64,000 nt of DNA from Algibacter pectinivorans (GCF_900112595.1 NZ_FOMI01000001.1:544091-608090), one strand, 5' to 3'. Shown: positions 19,818 to 28,518, numbered from the stretch's first letter. Notes: generated by a model from the sequence alone, not told the origin. Made by a program: numbers and translations.

Positions 19818-21278
19818 ATGCTTAAACAATTTTTACAATTTAAATTATCTCAAAAACTGTCGCCACAGCAAATTCAGTTAATGAAACTGATACAACTGCC
19901 TACGCAAGCTTTTGAGCAACGTTTAAAGCAAGAATTAGAAGAAAACCCAGCTTTAGAAGGCGGTAAAGAGGATAGTAAGGATGAGCTAGATTCCGATTTT
20001 GATAACACAACAGACGATTACGAGGACAATGACTCTATAAATGCGGAAGATATAAATGTGGACGAATATTTGAGCGACGATGAAATTCCAGACTACCGAA
20101 CTCAAGTAAACAACTACAGCAGTGACGATGAAGAAAAAACAATGCCGTATGCAGCAGGAACCTCATTTACACAACATTTAATAAGCCAATTAAATACATA
20201 TAGACTATCTGACGAAGAACGTGACATAGCCGAATTTTTAGTAGGAAGCGTGGGCGAAAGCGGATACATAAGGCGCGAAATAAGTGATATTGTAGACGAT
20301 TTGGCATTTACGCAAAGTGTATATACCACCGAAGAACAAGTTACCAAAGTATTAAAAATTGTACATCAATTAGATCCGGCAGGTGTTGGTGCCAGAAACC
20401 TTCAAGAGTGTTTAAGTATTCAATTACACCGAAAAGAAAAAACGTCAGATACCGAATTAGCCATTAATATTATTGATAATGCTTTCGATCAGTTTACTAA
20501 AAAGCATTACAAAAAATTACTTAATAAGTTTAATATTACCGAAACCCAGCTAAAAGATGCCATTAACGAAATTGAGCATTTAAATCCAAAACCAGGAGGA
20601 TCTTATGCTGGAAATAACCGAATTGTAGAACACGTAGTTCCAGATTTTGCTATTAAAATAGTAGATGGCGAATTAGAGCTCACACTAAATGGACGTAATG
20701 CTCCAGAGCTTCATGTATCTAGAGAGTACAATAACATGCTTAAAGGTTACAAAGACTCTAAGGACAAATCTAAGTCTCAAAAAGACGCTGTTATATTTAT
20801 TAAACAAAAGCTAGACGCTGCCAAGTGGTTTATTGAAGCCATAAAACAACGCCAACAGACTTTATTTGTAACCATGAGTGCTATAATGCACTACCAAAAA
20901 GAGTACTTTTTAACGGGCGATGAGCGCAACCTAAAACCCATGATACTTAAAGATATTGCAGATGAAATCCACATGGATGTCTCCACAGTATCACGAGTAG
21001 CAAATAGTAAATATGTTGATACGCCTTATGGCACAAAGTTGATAAAAGAGTTCTTTTCCGAATCTATGAAAAATGATCAGGGCGAGGATGTTTCTACTAG
21101 AGAAATTAAAAAAATCCTTGAAACTGTTGTTGAAGAAGAAGACAAGAAAAAACCTTTAACCGATGAAAACTTAGCTGGTATTTTAAAAGAAAAAGGTTAT
21201 CCAATTGCCCGAAGAACGGTTGCCAAATATAGAGAGCAATTAGACATACCCGTAGCGCGTTTACGTAAAAAAATATAA
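19818..21278 (+). CDS. rpoN: RNA polymerase sigma-54 factor
   Basis: A 486-residue alternative sigma factor. Region I is Gln/Leu-rich (LKQFLQFKLSQKLSPQQIQLM) and an acidic region II follows (about 50-90, rich in Asp and Glu). The core-binding domain has LDPAGVGARNLQECLS, the HTH-like area has IHMDVSTVSRVANSKY, and the RpoN box is ARRTVAKYRE (464-473), which contacts the -24 element. All parts needed for function are present. Sigma-54 needs AAA+ activators, none of which are in the window. The next gene overlaps its stop by one base. Confidence 0.96.
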   Translation: MLKQFLQFKLSQKLSPQQIQLMKLIQLPTQAFEQRLKQELEENPALEGGKEDSKDELDSDFDNTTDDYEDNDSINAEDINVDEYLSDDEIPDYRTQVNNYSSDDEEKTMPYAAGTSFTQHLISQLNTYRLSDEERDIAEFLVGSVGESGYIRREISDIVDDLAFTQSVYTTEEQVTKVLKIVHQLDPAGVGARNLQECLSIQLHRKEKTSDTELAINIIDNAFDQFTKKHYKKLLNKFNITETQLKDAINEIEHLNPKPGGSYAGNNRIVEHVVPDFAIKIVDGELELTLNGRNAPELHVSREYNNMLKGYKDSKDKSKSQKDAVIFIKQKLDAAKWFIEAIKQRQQTLFVTMSAIMHYQKEYFLTGDERNLKPMILKDIADEIHMDVSTVSRVANSKYVDTPYGTKLIKEFFSESMKNDQGEDVSTREIKKILETVVEEEDKKKPLTDENLAGILKEKGYPIARRTVAKYREQLDIPVARLRKKI

Positions 21279-21883
21279 TGGATAGGCTACTAAAGAGTAT
21301 ATCATATATTTTTCATCCTTTATTAATGCCGCTATTTGCGGTGGCGTACTATTTTTCAATATCGCCAAGATACTATCCGCCAGAAATTATAAAAGCAAAA
21401 TTTGTTGCTCTTTTTATACTTACCATAATTTTACCGCTCTTATTGTATTTAATACTAAAACTAATAGGTAAGGTTAATACCGTTAACCTTAGTACAACTA
21501 AAGAGAGAATATATCCATTAATGCTAAATAGTATTGTGGTTTTAATAATATTAAAAAAAATATTAACCCCATCGCAGTCTCCAGAACTTTACTTTTTTTT
21601 TGTAGGTATACTTATATCTAACATATCCTGCTTATTGCTCGCAATAATGCGTTTTAAGGCAAGTATTCATATGATAGCTATAACTGGGGTATTTATGTTT
21701 TTTATAGCGCTTAGCATTCATTTTAGCATTAATTTAAATAATACGCTAATATTTATGGCTATTATTTCAGGGGCCGTTGCCACTTCTAGACTTCACTTAA
21801 AAGCCCATTCTTATATAGAGCTAATAATTGGACTATTTCTTGGCGTAATTCCGCAATTAATTTTAGTTACCTATTGGCTGTAA
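21278..21883 (+). CDS. Integral membrane protein (PAP2-superfamily-like)
   Basis: A 201-residue hydrophobic protein with about six predicted membrane segments. The ATG overlaps the rpoN TAA by one base (TAATG), implying translational coupling. A few features recall PAP2-like phosphatases, such as SRLHLKAHSYIELIIG near 169-184 (arginine followed by histidines before a helix), but the full catalytic motif set is not visible. I therefore treat it as PAP2-like at best. The function, and any link to sigma-54, is unknown. Confidence 0.6.
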   Translation: MDRLLKSISYIFHPLLMPLFAVAYYFSISPRYYPPEIIKAKFVALFILTIILPLLLYLILKLIGKVNTVNLSTTKERIYPLMLNSIVVLIILKKILTPSQSPELYFFFVGILISNISCLLLAIMRFKASIHMIAITGVFMFFIALSIHFSINLNNTLIFMAIISGAVATSRLHLKAHSYIELIIGLFLGVIPQLILVTYWL

Positions 21884-21912
21884 CAGGTTTTACAGTTTAT
21901 CTTTCAATTAGT

Positions 21913-22605
21913 TTAGAGTATATAAAACATTAAACCAATTTTAATGGCATTGGTATCTAATACAACACCATCAATAGTAGCATTCTTGTTAAAAATAGGA
22001 TTTAAAGCATAGTATAAATGAAAATTCCAGGTGCTATAACCGGCACTTAATGTAAAACCATATTGTAATGTGTTAAAATCGTCAATATTATTATATTTTA
22101 AATCCTCTGTATCTCCTAAATACTTCGTGGTATTACTAAACACATAACTTACCTTAAACCCGGTGTAAATGCGCCAAAAATTATATTCGGTTGGTGTAGA
22201 AGTACGCCATCTAAATTCAATAGGAACTTCTATTAAATGGGTAGAAAATTTATTTTTAGAATAATTAGAACTATCATCTAGAATACTATAGTCGAAACCA
22301 CTTGCATCATTAGCCGAAATTAATAAATTTTGATTAAAGGAGTTTGCAGAATAGCCTAGCCCTATACCAATGGCTATATTCCTGTCGGTATTAATAGGCA
22401 TATCTCTAATAAACCCTAAATGGAAACCTAATGAAAATCCACTTTGACTAAGACCATCGGGACTTTTGCCTAACAAGTTATATGTTATACCTGCATAAAA
22501 CTGGTCTTCTTTATAAAGTGAATCAACTACCTTTTCGGTACTATCTTGAGCAAAACAAAAGCTAGAAGCACCAATAAAAAGTAAAATAGAAATACAATAC
22601 TTCAT
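21913..22605 (-). CDS. PorT-like / outer-membrane beta-barrel domain protein
   Basis: A 230-residue protein with a signal peptide ending near CFAQ/D (about residue 20). It then has beta-strands typical of small eight-stranded barrels: FYAGITYNLLG, SLGFHLGFIRDM, IGIGLGYSANSF, LIEVPIEFRWR, TLSAGYSTWNFHLYYALN. The pattern fits the PorT/outer-membrane beta-barrel families common in Bacteroidetes. A type IX secretion role is not supported, because the N-terminus differs from what I recall of SprT/PorT. It is convergent with the rpoN operon. Confidence 0.6.
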   Translation of the reverse strand: MKYCISILLFIGASSFCFAQDSTEKVVDSLYKEDQFYAGITYNLLGKSPDGLSQSGFSLGFHLGFIRDMPINTDRNIAIGIGLGYSANSFNQNLLISANDASGFDYSILDDSSNYSKNKFSTHLIEVPIEFRWRTSTPTEYNFWRIYTGFKVSYVFSNTTKYLGDTEDLKYNNIDDFNTLQYGFTLSAGYSTWNFHLYYALNPIFNKNATIDGVVLDTNAIKIGLMFYIL

Positions 22606-22641
22606 TAACGAATATTATTTATTAGTAAAAGTAAATAAAAT

Positions 22642-22676
22642 AAAAAGGCGTTTTGAGATATCAAAACGCCTTTTTT
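22642..22676 (-). terminator. Terminator of the exb operon
   Basis: A perfect 15-bp stem, AAAAAGGCGTTTTGA (22642-22656) with TCAAAACGCCTTTTT, encloses a 4-base loop and is flanked by A and T runs. It lies just beyond the stop of the last exb gene (22699). Confidence 0.9.
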
Positions 22677-22698
22677 ATAAAATTAAGAATGTAAGAGT

Positions 22699-23175
22699 TT
22701 AATTGTTACCCAGTACACTACCTTTTTTCGTGGTATAATTTATTTTAAGAGCATTAACTTTACGTAACTCTTGTTTGATATCACCTATTAATCCCATATT
22801 AGCATCGCTATCAACTTTTAAAGCTGTGGTTAAATATGGCACTAACTCTTCACGCTTTGAAGCTCGTTCTGCGGCAATAAAGGATGCAATTTCCTTAACA
22901 TCAGCAAATTTATCATTTAATTGAATTTTTGCTGAATTTCCATATTGCTTATAATTTTCGCTTGGTTTACCTGCATAAATATACATTACCAAATCTTTTT
23001 TATCTAGCTTTTCAACTTGATCGGCAAACGGTAAGTTATTTTCAATCATTAAAGTGTTTTGCCTCATTACTGTAGCTACCATAAAAAAGAATAATAACAT
23101 AAATACAATATCAGGAAGTGATGCTGTATTAACCGCCGGCATCTCGCCACTTTTTTTCTTGTTAAATTTAGACAT
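22699..23175 (-). CDS. exbD: ExbD/TolR family biopolymer transport protein (second copy)
   Basis: A 158-residue protein with one N-terminal membrane helix. The conserved proton-carrying Asp is at residue 22 in LPDIVFMLLFFFMVAT, followed by a periplasmic domain. It works with ExbB-type channel proteins to couple the proton gradient to TonB or similar machinery. It is the last gene of a four-gene operon and is preceded by another ExbD 17 bases upstream. It is more basic and lacks the cysteine insertion of its partner. Confidence 0.9.
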   Translation of the reverse strand: MSKFNKKKSGEMPAVNTASLPDIVFMLLFFFMVATVMRQNTLMIENNLPFADQVEKLDKKDLVMYIYAGKPSENYKQYGNSAKIQLNDKFADVKEIASFIAAERASKREELVPYLTTALKVDSDANMGLIGDIKQELRKVNALKINYTTKKGSVLGNN

Positions 23176-23192
23176 GTTTTATAAATGTTAAA

Positions 23193-23783
23193 TTATTCTT
23201 GTACTTCTGAAAGCTTTTGAGGATAGTCAGCTTTTATCTTGTCTATCTTCACTTTAAGCTTTTCTTTATTTCCAGGCCAATTTACATCTTTATAATCCGC
23301 TTCCATTTGTTCAAAGGACATGCTATATAAAGTCTCGGCTCTTTCATTTCTCAACTCATTATAAGCCGCTACCAATTCGTTTTGAACCGATATATAGGTT
23401 TTATAAGTTGTTTCTCTATTATTAGCTAAGGAAATAATGGCTTTGTCAGGATTATCAGATGATGCAGGATCTTTTGCGCCTTTACAATACGTACAAGACT
23501 TATCTCCTCCGTTATCTAAAAATTCTTTGGCTGCTTGTCTTAAATCTTTAAGTTCCATGATTTCATCTTCAACAAGTAACTGATCTTGACCATTTAATAA
23601 TACGGTAAAGATGTTTTTTTGTTTGATGACTACATCTTCTTCAGATTCTTCCATTGGAGGAAGTTTACGGTTAATTCCCGAATCTGTTTCAATAGTAGTT
23701 GTTACAAGGAAAAATATTAGTAATAAGAAAGCAATGTCGGCCATTGAGCCTGCATTTACTTCTGGTGCTGCTCTTTTTGCCAT
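23193..23783 (-). CDS. exbD: ExbD/TolR family biopolymer transport protein (first copy)
   Basis: A 196-residue ExbD-type protein. The membrane helix carries the expected Asp at residue 16 (SMADIAFLLLIFFLVTT). The periplasmic domain is about 40-50 residues longer than usual ExbD proteins. It includes a segment around 92-110 with two cysteines (C97 and C100, in CTYC) that could form a disulfide or bind metal, and a basic helical C-terminus. Paired ExbD genes are common in Bacteroidetes. The gap to the upstream small membrane gene is 3 bases. Confidence 0.9.
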   Translation of the reverse strand: MAKRAAPEVNAGSMADIAFLLLIFFLVTTTIETDSGINRKLPPMEESEEDVVIKQKNIFTVLLNGQDQLLVEDEIMELKDLRQAAKEFLDNGGDKSCTYCKGAKDPASSDNPDKAIISLANNRETTYKTYISVQNELVAAYNELRNERAETLYSMSFEQMEADYKDVNWPGNKEKLKVKIDKIKADYPQKLSEVQE

Positions 23784-23786
23784 AAC

Positions 23787-24218
23787 TTATTTATTTAAGA
23801 TTTTTTTTACTCCACCTAGTAACATAGATCCTATAGCTACTACAGCCAATGCATAAAATGCATACAATCCAGCTCCTACTGTTTTAGAGGTTCCTTCATC
23901 TATATCCATACCCTTATCTGTAAAAGGTTTTAAATCTAGATCTGTACCAGAAGATACTGCGTAAGATATAAATATTACTGCGGCAAATGCTCCTACCGTT
24001 AATAGTGTCTTTTTAATATCGCCAGCAAATAAACCTTTAATAACAAATATCACTACTAAAGCTAATACTATTCCTAGTACAGCGTAGGCAACGTAGAGTA
24101 AGTTCCCACTCATACTTAAAGCAGATTCATCATCTCCAGCTATTATTAATAGAACAAATATTGCTCCAATAATAGCTAATGCGAAAGCCACTATTTTTAA
24201 AATTTTATGTAAACCCAT
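23787..24218 (-). CDS. Small membrane protein in the exb operon
   Basis: A 143-residue protein with about four hydrophobic segments (near 10-25, 43-62, 72-88 and 115-135) and a short acidic loop at 93-108 (LDLKPFTDKGMDIDEG). It lies between the ExbB and first ExbD genes with gaps of 19 and 3 bases, so it is cotranscribed and probably an accessory subunit of the complex. I know of no defined function; the position is the only clue. Confidence 0.75.
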   Translation of the reverse strand: MGLHKILKIVAFALAIIGAIFVLLIIAGDDESALSMSGNLLYVAYAVLGIVLALVVIFVIKGLFAGDIKKTLLTVGAFAAVIFISYAVSSGTDLDLKPFTDKGMDIDEGTSKTVGAGLYAFYALAVVAIGSMLLGGVKKILNK

Positions 24219-24237
24219 TTTTTATTTTTTTAAATTA

Positions 24238-25005
24238 TTACTTTTTATGCTTGATTAATAGATCCATTAACGTAATAGAAGCATCTTCCATATCATTAAC
24301 GATACTATCAATTTTAGCAATAATGTAATTGTAAAAAATTTGAAGTATAATAGCTACTACTAAACCAAATACAGTTGTTAAAAGTGCTACTTTAATACCT
24401 CCTGCTACAAGTGATGGTTGCATATCTCCTGCTGCCTCAATTTTATCGAAGGCTTGAATCATACCAATTACCGTTCCCATGAAACCAAGCATTGGTGCTA
24501 ATGCGATAAATAAAGAAATCCAAGATACGTTTTTCTCTAATTGTCCCATTTGAACGCCTCCATAAGCTACTACAGCTTTTTCAGCAGCTTCAATACCTTC
24601 GTCAGTTCTATCTAAACCTTGGTAGTAAATAGAAGCAATAGGCCCTTTAGTATTTCTACAAACTTCTTTTGCTGCTTCAATGCCTCCAGAAGATAATGCA
24701 TCTTCAACCGATTGAGCTAATTTTTTTGTATTTGTTGTAGAAAGGTTTAAAAAGATAATTCTTTCAATAGCAATTGCTAAACCTAGAATTAAACATAAAA
24801 GTACAATACCCATAAATCCGGCACCCCCTTCAATAAAACGCTTCTTTAAATTTTGATGAAACGAAAGCTCTGCAGCTGGCGCCTCGTCTTGTGTCATTGT
24901 TGTAACCGTTGTTACAGCAGTACTAGTGTTTGCAATTGTAGTTGCATTAGCAGTTCCGAATGCCACCATTAAAGTTATGGCTAGGATAGAAAATAATCTT
25001 TTCAT
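24238..25005 (-). CDS. exbB: MotA/TolQ/ExbB proton channel family protein
   Basis: A 255-residue protein with a signal-like N-terminal hydrophobic segment (1-22), a Thr/Ala-rich spacer, and three membrane helices. The conserved MotA/TolQ/ExbB core is WISLFIALAPMLGFMGTVIGMIQAF, followed by the helix GGIKVALLTTVFGLVVAI. It forms the proton channel that, with the two downstream ExbD proteins, energises TonB-dependent receptors such as those elsewhere in this window (inference). It is the first gene of the operon. Confidence 0.92.
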   Translation of the reverse strand: MKRLFSILAITLMVAFGTANATTIANTSTAVTTVTTMTQDEAPAAELSFHQNLKKRFIEGGAGFMGIVLLCLILGLAIAIERIIFLNLSTTNTKKLAQSVEDALSSGGIEAAKEVCRNTKGPIASIYYQGLDRTDEGIEAAEKAVVAYGGVQMGQLEKNVSWISLFIALAPMLGFMGTVIGMIQAFDKIEAAGDMQPSLVAGGIKVALLTTVFGLVVAIILQIFYNYIIAKIDSIVNDMEDASITLMDLLIKHKK

Positions 25006-25080
25006 GTTGTACGATCTTAATTTTATTAGTTAAAGTGTTAAAGATATAAAAAAAAAGCAATTAAAAATAAAAAATATCAG

Positions 25081-25168
25081 CAGAGAGGAAGGGATTCGAA
25101 CCCTCGATACGCTATTAACATATACACGCTTTCCAAGCGTGCGCCTTAAGCCACTCGGCCACCTCTCT
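25081..25168 (-). tRNA. tRNA-Ser (anticodon GGA)
   Basis: Read on the minus strand, acceptor AGAGAGG (5' end at 25168) pairs with CCTCTCT (ending at 25082), with discriminator G at 25081. The anticodon stem-loop is ACGCTTGGAAAGCGT with anticodon GGA, there is a long variable arm, and the T-loop is GTTCGAATC. The long variable arm and 88-base length are typical of class II serine tRNA. CCA is not encoded. Confidence 0.95.
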
Positions 25169-25239
25169 ATAATCAATTTTTAATTACGGGGCTCAAATAA
25201 CAAAAAAATCTTTAAAGGATAAAATATTTATAGTTATTT

Positions 25240-26271
25240 TTAAGACAATTCCCCGCGCAAAGCGGTTTCATATTTGGTTTTGAATGTGTTAGCAGAAATA
25301 TTTTTACTTAACAAATACATCAGTTTTGCAATGGCTGCTTCGGTTGTCATATCTTTTCCAGTTATCACACCTAGTTTTTTTAAGGCCCTACTTGTTTCGT
25401 AATGTCCCATTAGTACACTTCCGCCTGCACATTGTGTTACATTTATAATATGTATACCTTTTAATATAGCTTCTTTTAACAAACCAATAAACCAGGCTTC
25501 GGTAGTACAATTACCTGCCCCAAAAGTTTCAATAATAACCGCTTTTAAACTAGGTACGCTAAAAATAGTTTCTAAAATAGTTTTCGATATACCTGGATAC
25601 AACCTTACAACCGCTATATTTTCGTCTAGATTTTTATTAACCTTTAGTGGTCTTGCTCCGTTTGTTTGTAATAAATGCTCTGTATTAATTTTTAAATGCA
25701 CTCCAGATTCGGCCAAATCTGGATAATTTGAGGATACAAATGCCTGAAAATGTTCAGCATTCAATTTAGTAGTTCTATTACCTCGATATAGTTTATATTC
25801 AAAATACAAACACACCTCTCTTACTACAGGTTTGCCTTGGTGTTGTAATGAAGCTACTTGAATAGATGTTATTAAGTTCTCTTTAGCATCGGTTCTTAAG
25901 TCTCCTATTGGCAACTGCGACCCGGTAAACACTACTGGTTTTGCTAAGTTTTCGAGCATAAAACTTAGTGCCGATGCCGAATAACTCATAGTATCGCTAC
26001 CATGAAGGATAACAAAACCATCAAAACCCTGATAATTGGTTTCGATAATTTCGGCAATTTCCACCCAATATTTTGGTTGCATGTCGCTAGAATCTATTGG
26101 ATTCTTAAAAGACACGGTATCGATATCGCAATCTAAGAGTTGTAACTCTGGGATTCTATCTAATAGATTTTTAAAATTGAAAGCTTTTAATGCTCCCGTT
26201 TTAAAATCCTTAACCATACCTATAGTACCACCTGTGTATATAAGCAGTATTTTTACCTTAGATTTTGTCAT
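25240..26271 (-). CDS. ansA: Type I (cytoplasmic) asparaginase
   Basis: A 343-residue amidohydrolase converting L-asparagine to aspartate and ammonia. The first catalytic threonine lies in YTGGTIGM (12-19), and the second motif is LHGSDTMSYSASAL (about 88-101) with the Thr-Asp pair. The substrate-binding LRTDAKENL is also present. No signal peptide is present, consistent with the low-affinity cytoplasmic type. It starts 2 bases after the tatD stop, so the two are cotranscribed. Confidence 0.92.
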   Translation of the reverse strand: MTKSKVKILLIYTGGTIGMVKDFKTGALKAFNFKNLLDRIPELQLLDCDIDTVSFKNPIDSSDMQPKYWVEIAEIIETNYQGFDGFVILHGSDTMSYSASALSFMLENLAKPVVFTGSQLPIGDLRTDAKENLITSIQVASLQHQGKPVVREVCLYFEYKLYRGNRTTKLNAEHFQAFVSSNYPDLAESGVHLKINTEHLLQTNGARPLKVNKNLDENIAVVRLYPGISKTILETIFSVPSLKAVIIETFGAGNCTTEAWFIGLLKEAILKGIHIINVTQCAGGSVLMGHYETSRALKKLGVITGKDMTTEAAIAKLMYLLSKNISANTFKTKYETALRGELS

Positions 26272-26273
26272 GC

Positions 26274-27047
26274 CTAAATTTTAAAAACTTTTTTAGAGTT
26301 TGTGGTTGTAACTTTCGCTATATCTTTTAAAGATACATTATATATGTCCGAAAGCTTTTCTAAAACCTTTATAATGTATGCACTTTCGTTTCGTTTTCCT
26401 CTATAAGGCACTGGTGATAAATAAGGTGAATCCGTTTCTAATACGATATGCTCTAGGGGAATTTCATTTAAAAACTGATCTATTTTACCGTTTTTAAAAG
26501 TTGCTACTCCACCAATACCTAACTTCATATTATACGAAATAGCTTTATGCGCTTGCTCCAATGTTCCTGTAAAACAATGGAATATCCCGAATAAATCGTC
26601 TCCTTTTTCACTTTCTAAAACTTCAAAAATTTCATTAAAAGCTTCTCTACAATGAATAACAATGGGTAATTTATACTGTTTTGCAAGTTGTATTTGATGT
26701 TTAAATGCTTCTGTTTGAATATTTAAAGTTGACTTATCCCAATATAAATCAATACCTATTTCTCCAACAGCATAAAACTTTCGAGATGCAAGCATCTCTT
26801 CAACATGCTTTAGCTCTTCCTTATAATTATCTTTAACATGTGTAGGGTGTAATCCCATCATTAAATACACATGGTTAGGGTAATCCTGTTTAAGCTGAAG
26901 CATCGCTTTGGTATAAGTTGAATCTATAGCAGGAATAAAAAATCTAGAAACGCCTTGTGCAATAGCGCGTTTAATCATATCGTCTCTATCCTCATCGAAG
27001 GCTTCACTATATAAATGCGTGTGTGTGTCTGTAATTATCAAAGTCAT
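26274..27047 (-). CDS. tatD: TatD family metal-dependent hydrolase (DNase)
   Basis: A 257-residue TIM-barrel hydrolase. The first metal site is TDTHTHLY at residues 6-13, followed by GLHPTHV, AVGEIGIDLYWD (metal Glu), VIHCREA, FHCFTG, and ETDSPYLSPVPYRGKRNES with the catalytic Asp. Family members act as 3'-5' DNA or RNA exonucleases or D-aminoacyl-tRNA deacylases. The start at 27047 (MTLIITDTHTHL) is chosen because upstream in-frame sequence (up to 27179) has no homology-like content and would overlap the divergent gene. Operon with ansA. Confidence 0.92.
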   Translation of the reverse strand: MTLIITDTHTHLYSEAFDEDRDDMIKRAIAQGVSRFFIPAIDSTYTKAMLQLKQDYPNHVYLMMGLHPTHVKDNYKEELKHVEEMLASRKFYAVGEIGIDLYWDKSTLNIQTEAFKHQIQLAKQYKLPIVIHCREAFNEIFEVLESEKGDDLFGIFHCFTGTLEQAHKAISYNMKLGIGGVATFKNGKIDQFLNEIPLEHIVLETDSPYLSPVPYRGKRNESAYIIKVLEKLSDIYNVSLKDIAKVTTTNSKKVFKI

Positions 27048-27085
27048 TAATTTATATAATGTAAAAATAATTGTTTTTATAGGAT

Positions 27086-27093
27086 TATATTTG
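27086..27093 (+). promoter_or_regulatory. -7 box upstream of the aspartic protease gene
   Basis: TATATTTG matches TAnnTTTG and lies 15 bases before the ATG at 27109. It lies in the short divergent region with tatD. Confidence 0.55.
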
Positions 27094-27108
27094 TTTAAAA
27101 CTAATAAG

Positions 27109-27549
27109 ATGGAATTGTTGCAAGAATTTCTTGAGAAAAAAGGGTACACAAAAGTTAAGTTGCACTTTACCAAGACCAATCATTTTGAAATTAAAGCTAC
27201 AATTAATGGAAAGAAAGGTTTGTTTATACTAGATACCGGAGCATCTAATTCTTGCGTAGGTTTTGAAAGCGTTGAAACCTTTAATCTTATAGCTGAAGAC
27301 TCTTTAATTAAAGCTGCTGGTGCTGGTGCTATAGACATGGAAACTAAAACATCAAGAAAAAACAAATTAAAAATTGGTAAATGGCAACATAATAAGGTTG
27401 TTTTAGTCTTATTTAACCTTACACACGTAAACATGGCACTTACTAACCACAACTCTAAACCTGTTGATGGTATTATAGGTGCAGACATTTTAAAAAAAGG
27501 CAAAGCAATCATAGATTACGAAAAGAAATATCTATATTTAAAGTTATAA
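27109..27549 (+). CDS. Retropepsin-like (clan AA) aspartic protease
   Basis: A 147-residue protein with the clan AA signature: LFILDTGASNS (38-48) with catalytic Asp42-Thr-Gly, and a later hydrophobic-GADIL (VDGIIGADIL, about 123-132), which supplies the second half of the fold. With one DTG it would act as a homodimer, like retroviral proteases. No signal peptide is visible, so it is probably cytoplasmic. The start at 27109 (MELLQEFLEKKGY) is chosen because it follows the -7 box; an in-frame upstream ATG at 27019 lies in the tatD gene. Confidence 0.85.
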   Translation: MELLQEFLEKKGYTKVKLHFTKTNHFEIKATINGKKGLFILDTGASNSCVGFESVETFNLIAEDSLIKAAGAGAIDMETKTSRKNKLKIGKWQHNKVVLVLFNLTHVNMALTNHNSKPVDGIIGADILKKGKAIIDYEKKYLYLKL

Positions 27550-27582
27550 ATTAATAGCAAACCAACGCTCTCTCTATACTAA

Positions 27583-28215
27583 ATGAATACTACAATTGTA
27601 ATAGCCGATGATCACCCGCTAATGCTTAGAGGCTTAACCGATTTTTTAACCTCCAAAGGGTTTAATATAATTGGTAGTGCTGAAGACGGCAAAACAGCAT
27701 ACAACCTTATTGTTAAACTAAAACCCACTATTGCTATTTTAGATATTAGAATGCCATATAAAACGGGGTTAGAAATTGCTGAAGATTGCAAAAGAAACGA
27801 ATTAGGCACTAAAGTTATTCTAATAACTTTTGATAAAGAAGAAGAATTATACGACAAAGCAGTAGAGTACGGCGTTTACGGTTATATTTTAAAGGAGTTT
27901 GCTATTGAAGAAATTGAAACCTGTATAAGTCAGGTAGTTATAGGCAAACCCTATTTTAGCGAAGAAATAGCCTCGTATTTAAAAAGTAGCACCTTAGAAA
28001 ACAAACCCGAAACCCTAGATTTACTTACCAAATCTGAATTAAGAATAGTAAAACTTATTGCTGAAAATAAAACGAGCCAAGACATCGCCGACGAGTTATC
28101 TATTTCTATTAGAACTGTTGATAAGCACCGAAGCAATATTGTACATAAGCTTAAACTAGATAACAGACCCACATCATTATCCATTTGGGCAACACTAAAC
28201 AAAGATTTTTTATAA
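27583..28215 (+). CDS. NarL/LuxR-family response regulator
   Basis: A 210-residue two-component regulator. The receiver domain (1-120) has the acidic pair D9-D10, the phosphoacceptor D54 (AILDIRMPYK), the switch Thr in LITFD, and the Lys in YILKE. The C-terminal LuxR-type HTH (about 145-205) has LTKSELRIVKLIAENKTSQD and ISIRTVDKHRSNI. No histidine kinase is adjacent, so the partner is elsewhere. It is 33 bases downstream of the protease gene. Confidence 0.93.
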   Translation: MNTTIVIADDHPLMLRGLTDFLTSKGFNIIGSAEDGKTAYNLIVKLKPTIAILDIRMPYKTGLEIAEDCKRNELGTKVILITFDKEEELYDKAVEYGVYGYILKEFAIEEIETCISQVVIGKPYFSEEIASYLKSSTLENKPETLDLLTKSELRIVKLIAENKTSQDIADELSISIRTVDKHRSNIVHKLKLDNRPTSLSIWATLNKDFL

Positions 28216-28256
28216 TATACGTAGAAGTGCTTATTTTTTGTAAGAATTAAATGTCT

Positions 28257-28400
28257 TATCTTTACAGTGCTATTAATTAGTTCTTAGGGAGAATTAAAGA
28301 AAGCTCTAGATTGTAATAGTCTAGAGCTTTCGCATTTTAAAGGTTTTTTTTATAAAATGCCTCTTCAATTTAAAAATACGTATAACTGCGTATTTTTTTT
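28257..28400 (+). ncRNA. Putative small RNA module 1
   Basis: A -7-like TATCTTTA (28257-28264) overlaps the shared motif ACAGTGCTATTAATTA (28264-28279). A purine-rich stretch follows, then a perfect 11-bp hairpin, AAAGCTCTAGA (28300-28310) with TCTAGAGCTTT (28320-28330). It ends in a terminator: AAAATACG (28373-28380) with CGTATTTT (28389-28396) plus T-run. Module 2 repeats the motif 159 bases later. No convincing coding frame. An untranslated RNA is inferred, not shown. Confidence 0.5.
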
Positions 28401-28415
28401 AAACACCAATCGTAT

Positions 28416-28492
28416 TACTTTTACAGTGCTATTAATTAATTCTTTTGAGAGAGAATTTTTTAGAAACTCTGCACTGTATTGGTGCAGAGTTT
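28416..28492 (+). ncRNA. Putative small RNA or leader module 2
   Basis: TACTTTTA (28416-28423), again -7-like, overlaps the same motif ACAGTGCTATTAATTA. A GAGAGAATT stretch follows, then a perfect 11-bp hairpin, AAACTCTGCAC (28464-28474) with GTGCAGAGTTT (28482-28492). The hairpin sequence differs from module 1 while the stem length and layout are kept. No terminator follows before the 38-residue ORF at 28519, so this may be that ORF's leader. Confidence 0.5.
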
Positions 28493-28518
28493 TAAAATAA
28501 ATTTAAAACCTAAAGAAC

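Noticed and set aside
21913..22605. Type IX secretion component PorT/SprT
   Set aside because: Only general barrel features match, and no other T9SS gene is nearby.
28357..28500. 47-residue open frame across both small-RNA modules
   Set aside because: It runs through the terminator and the second promoter-like motif and hairpin, which are better explained as non-coding. Its sequence shows no recognisable features.
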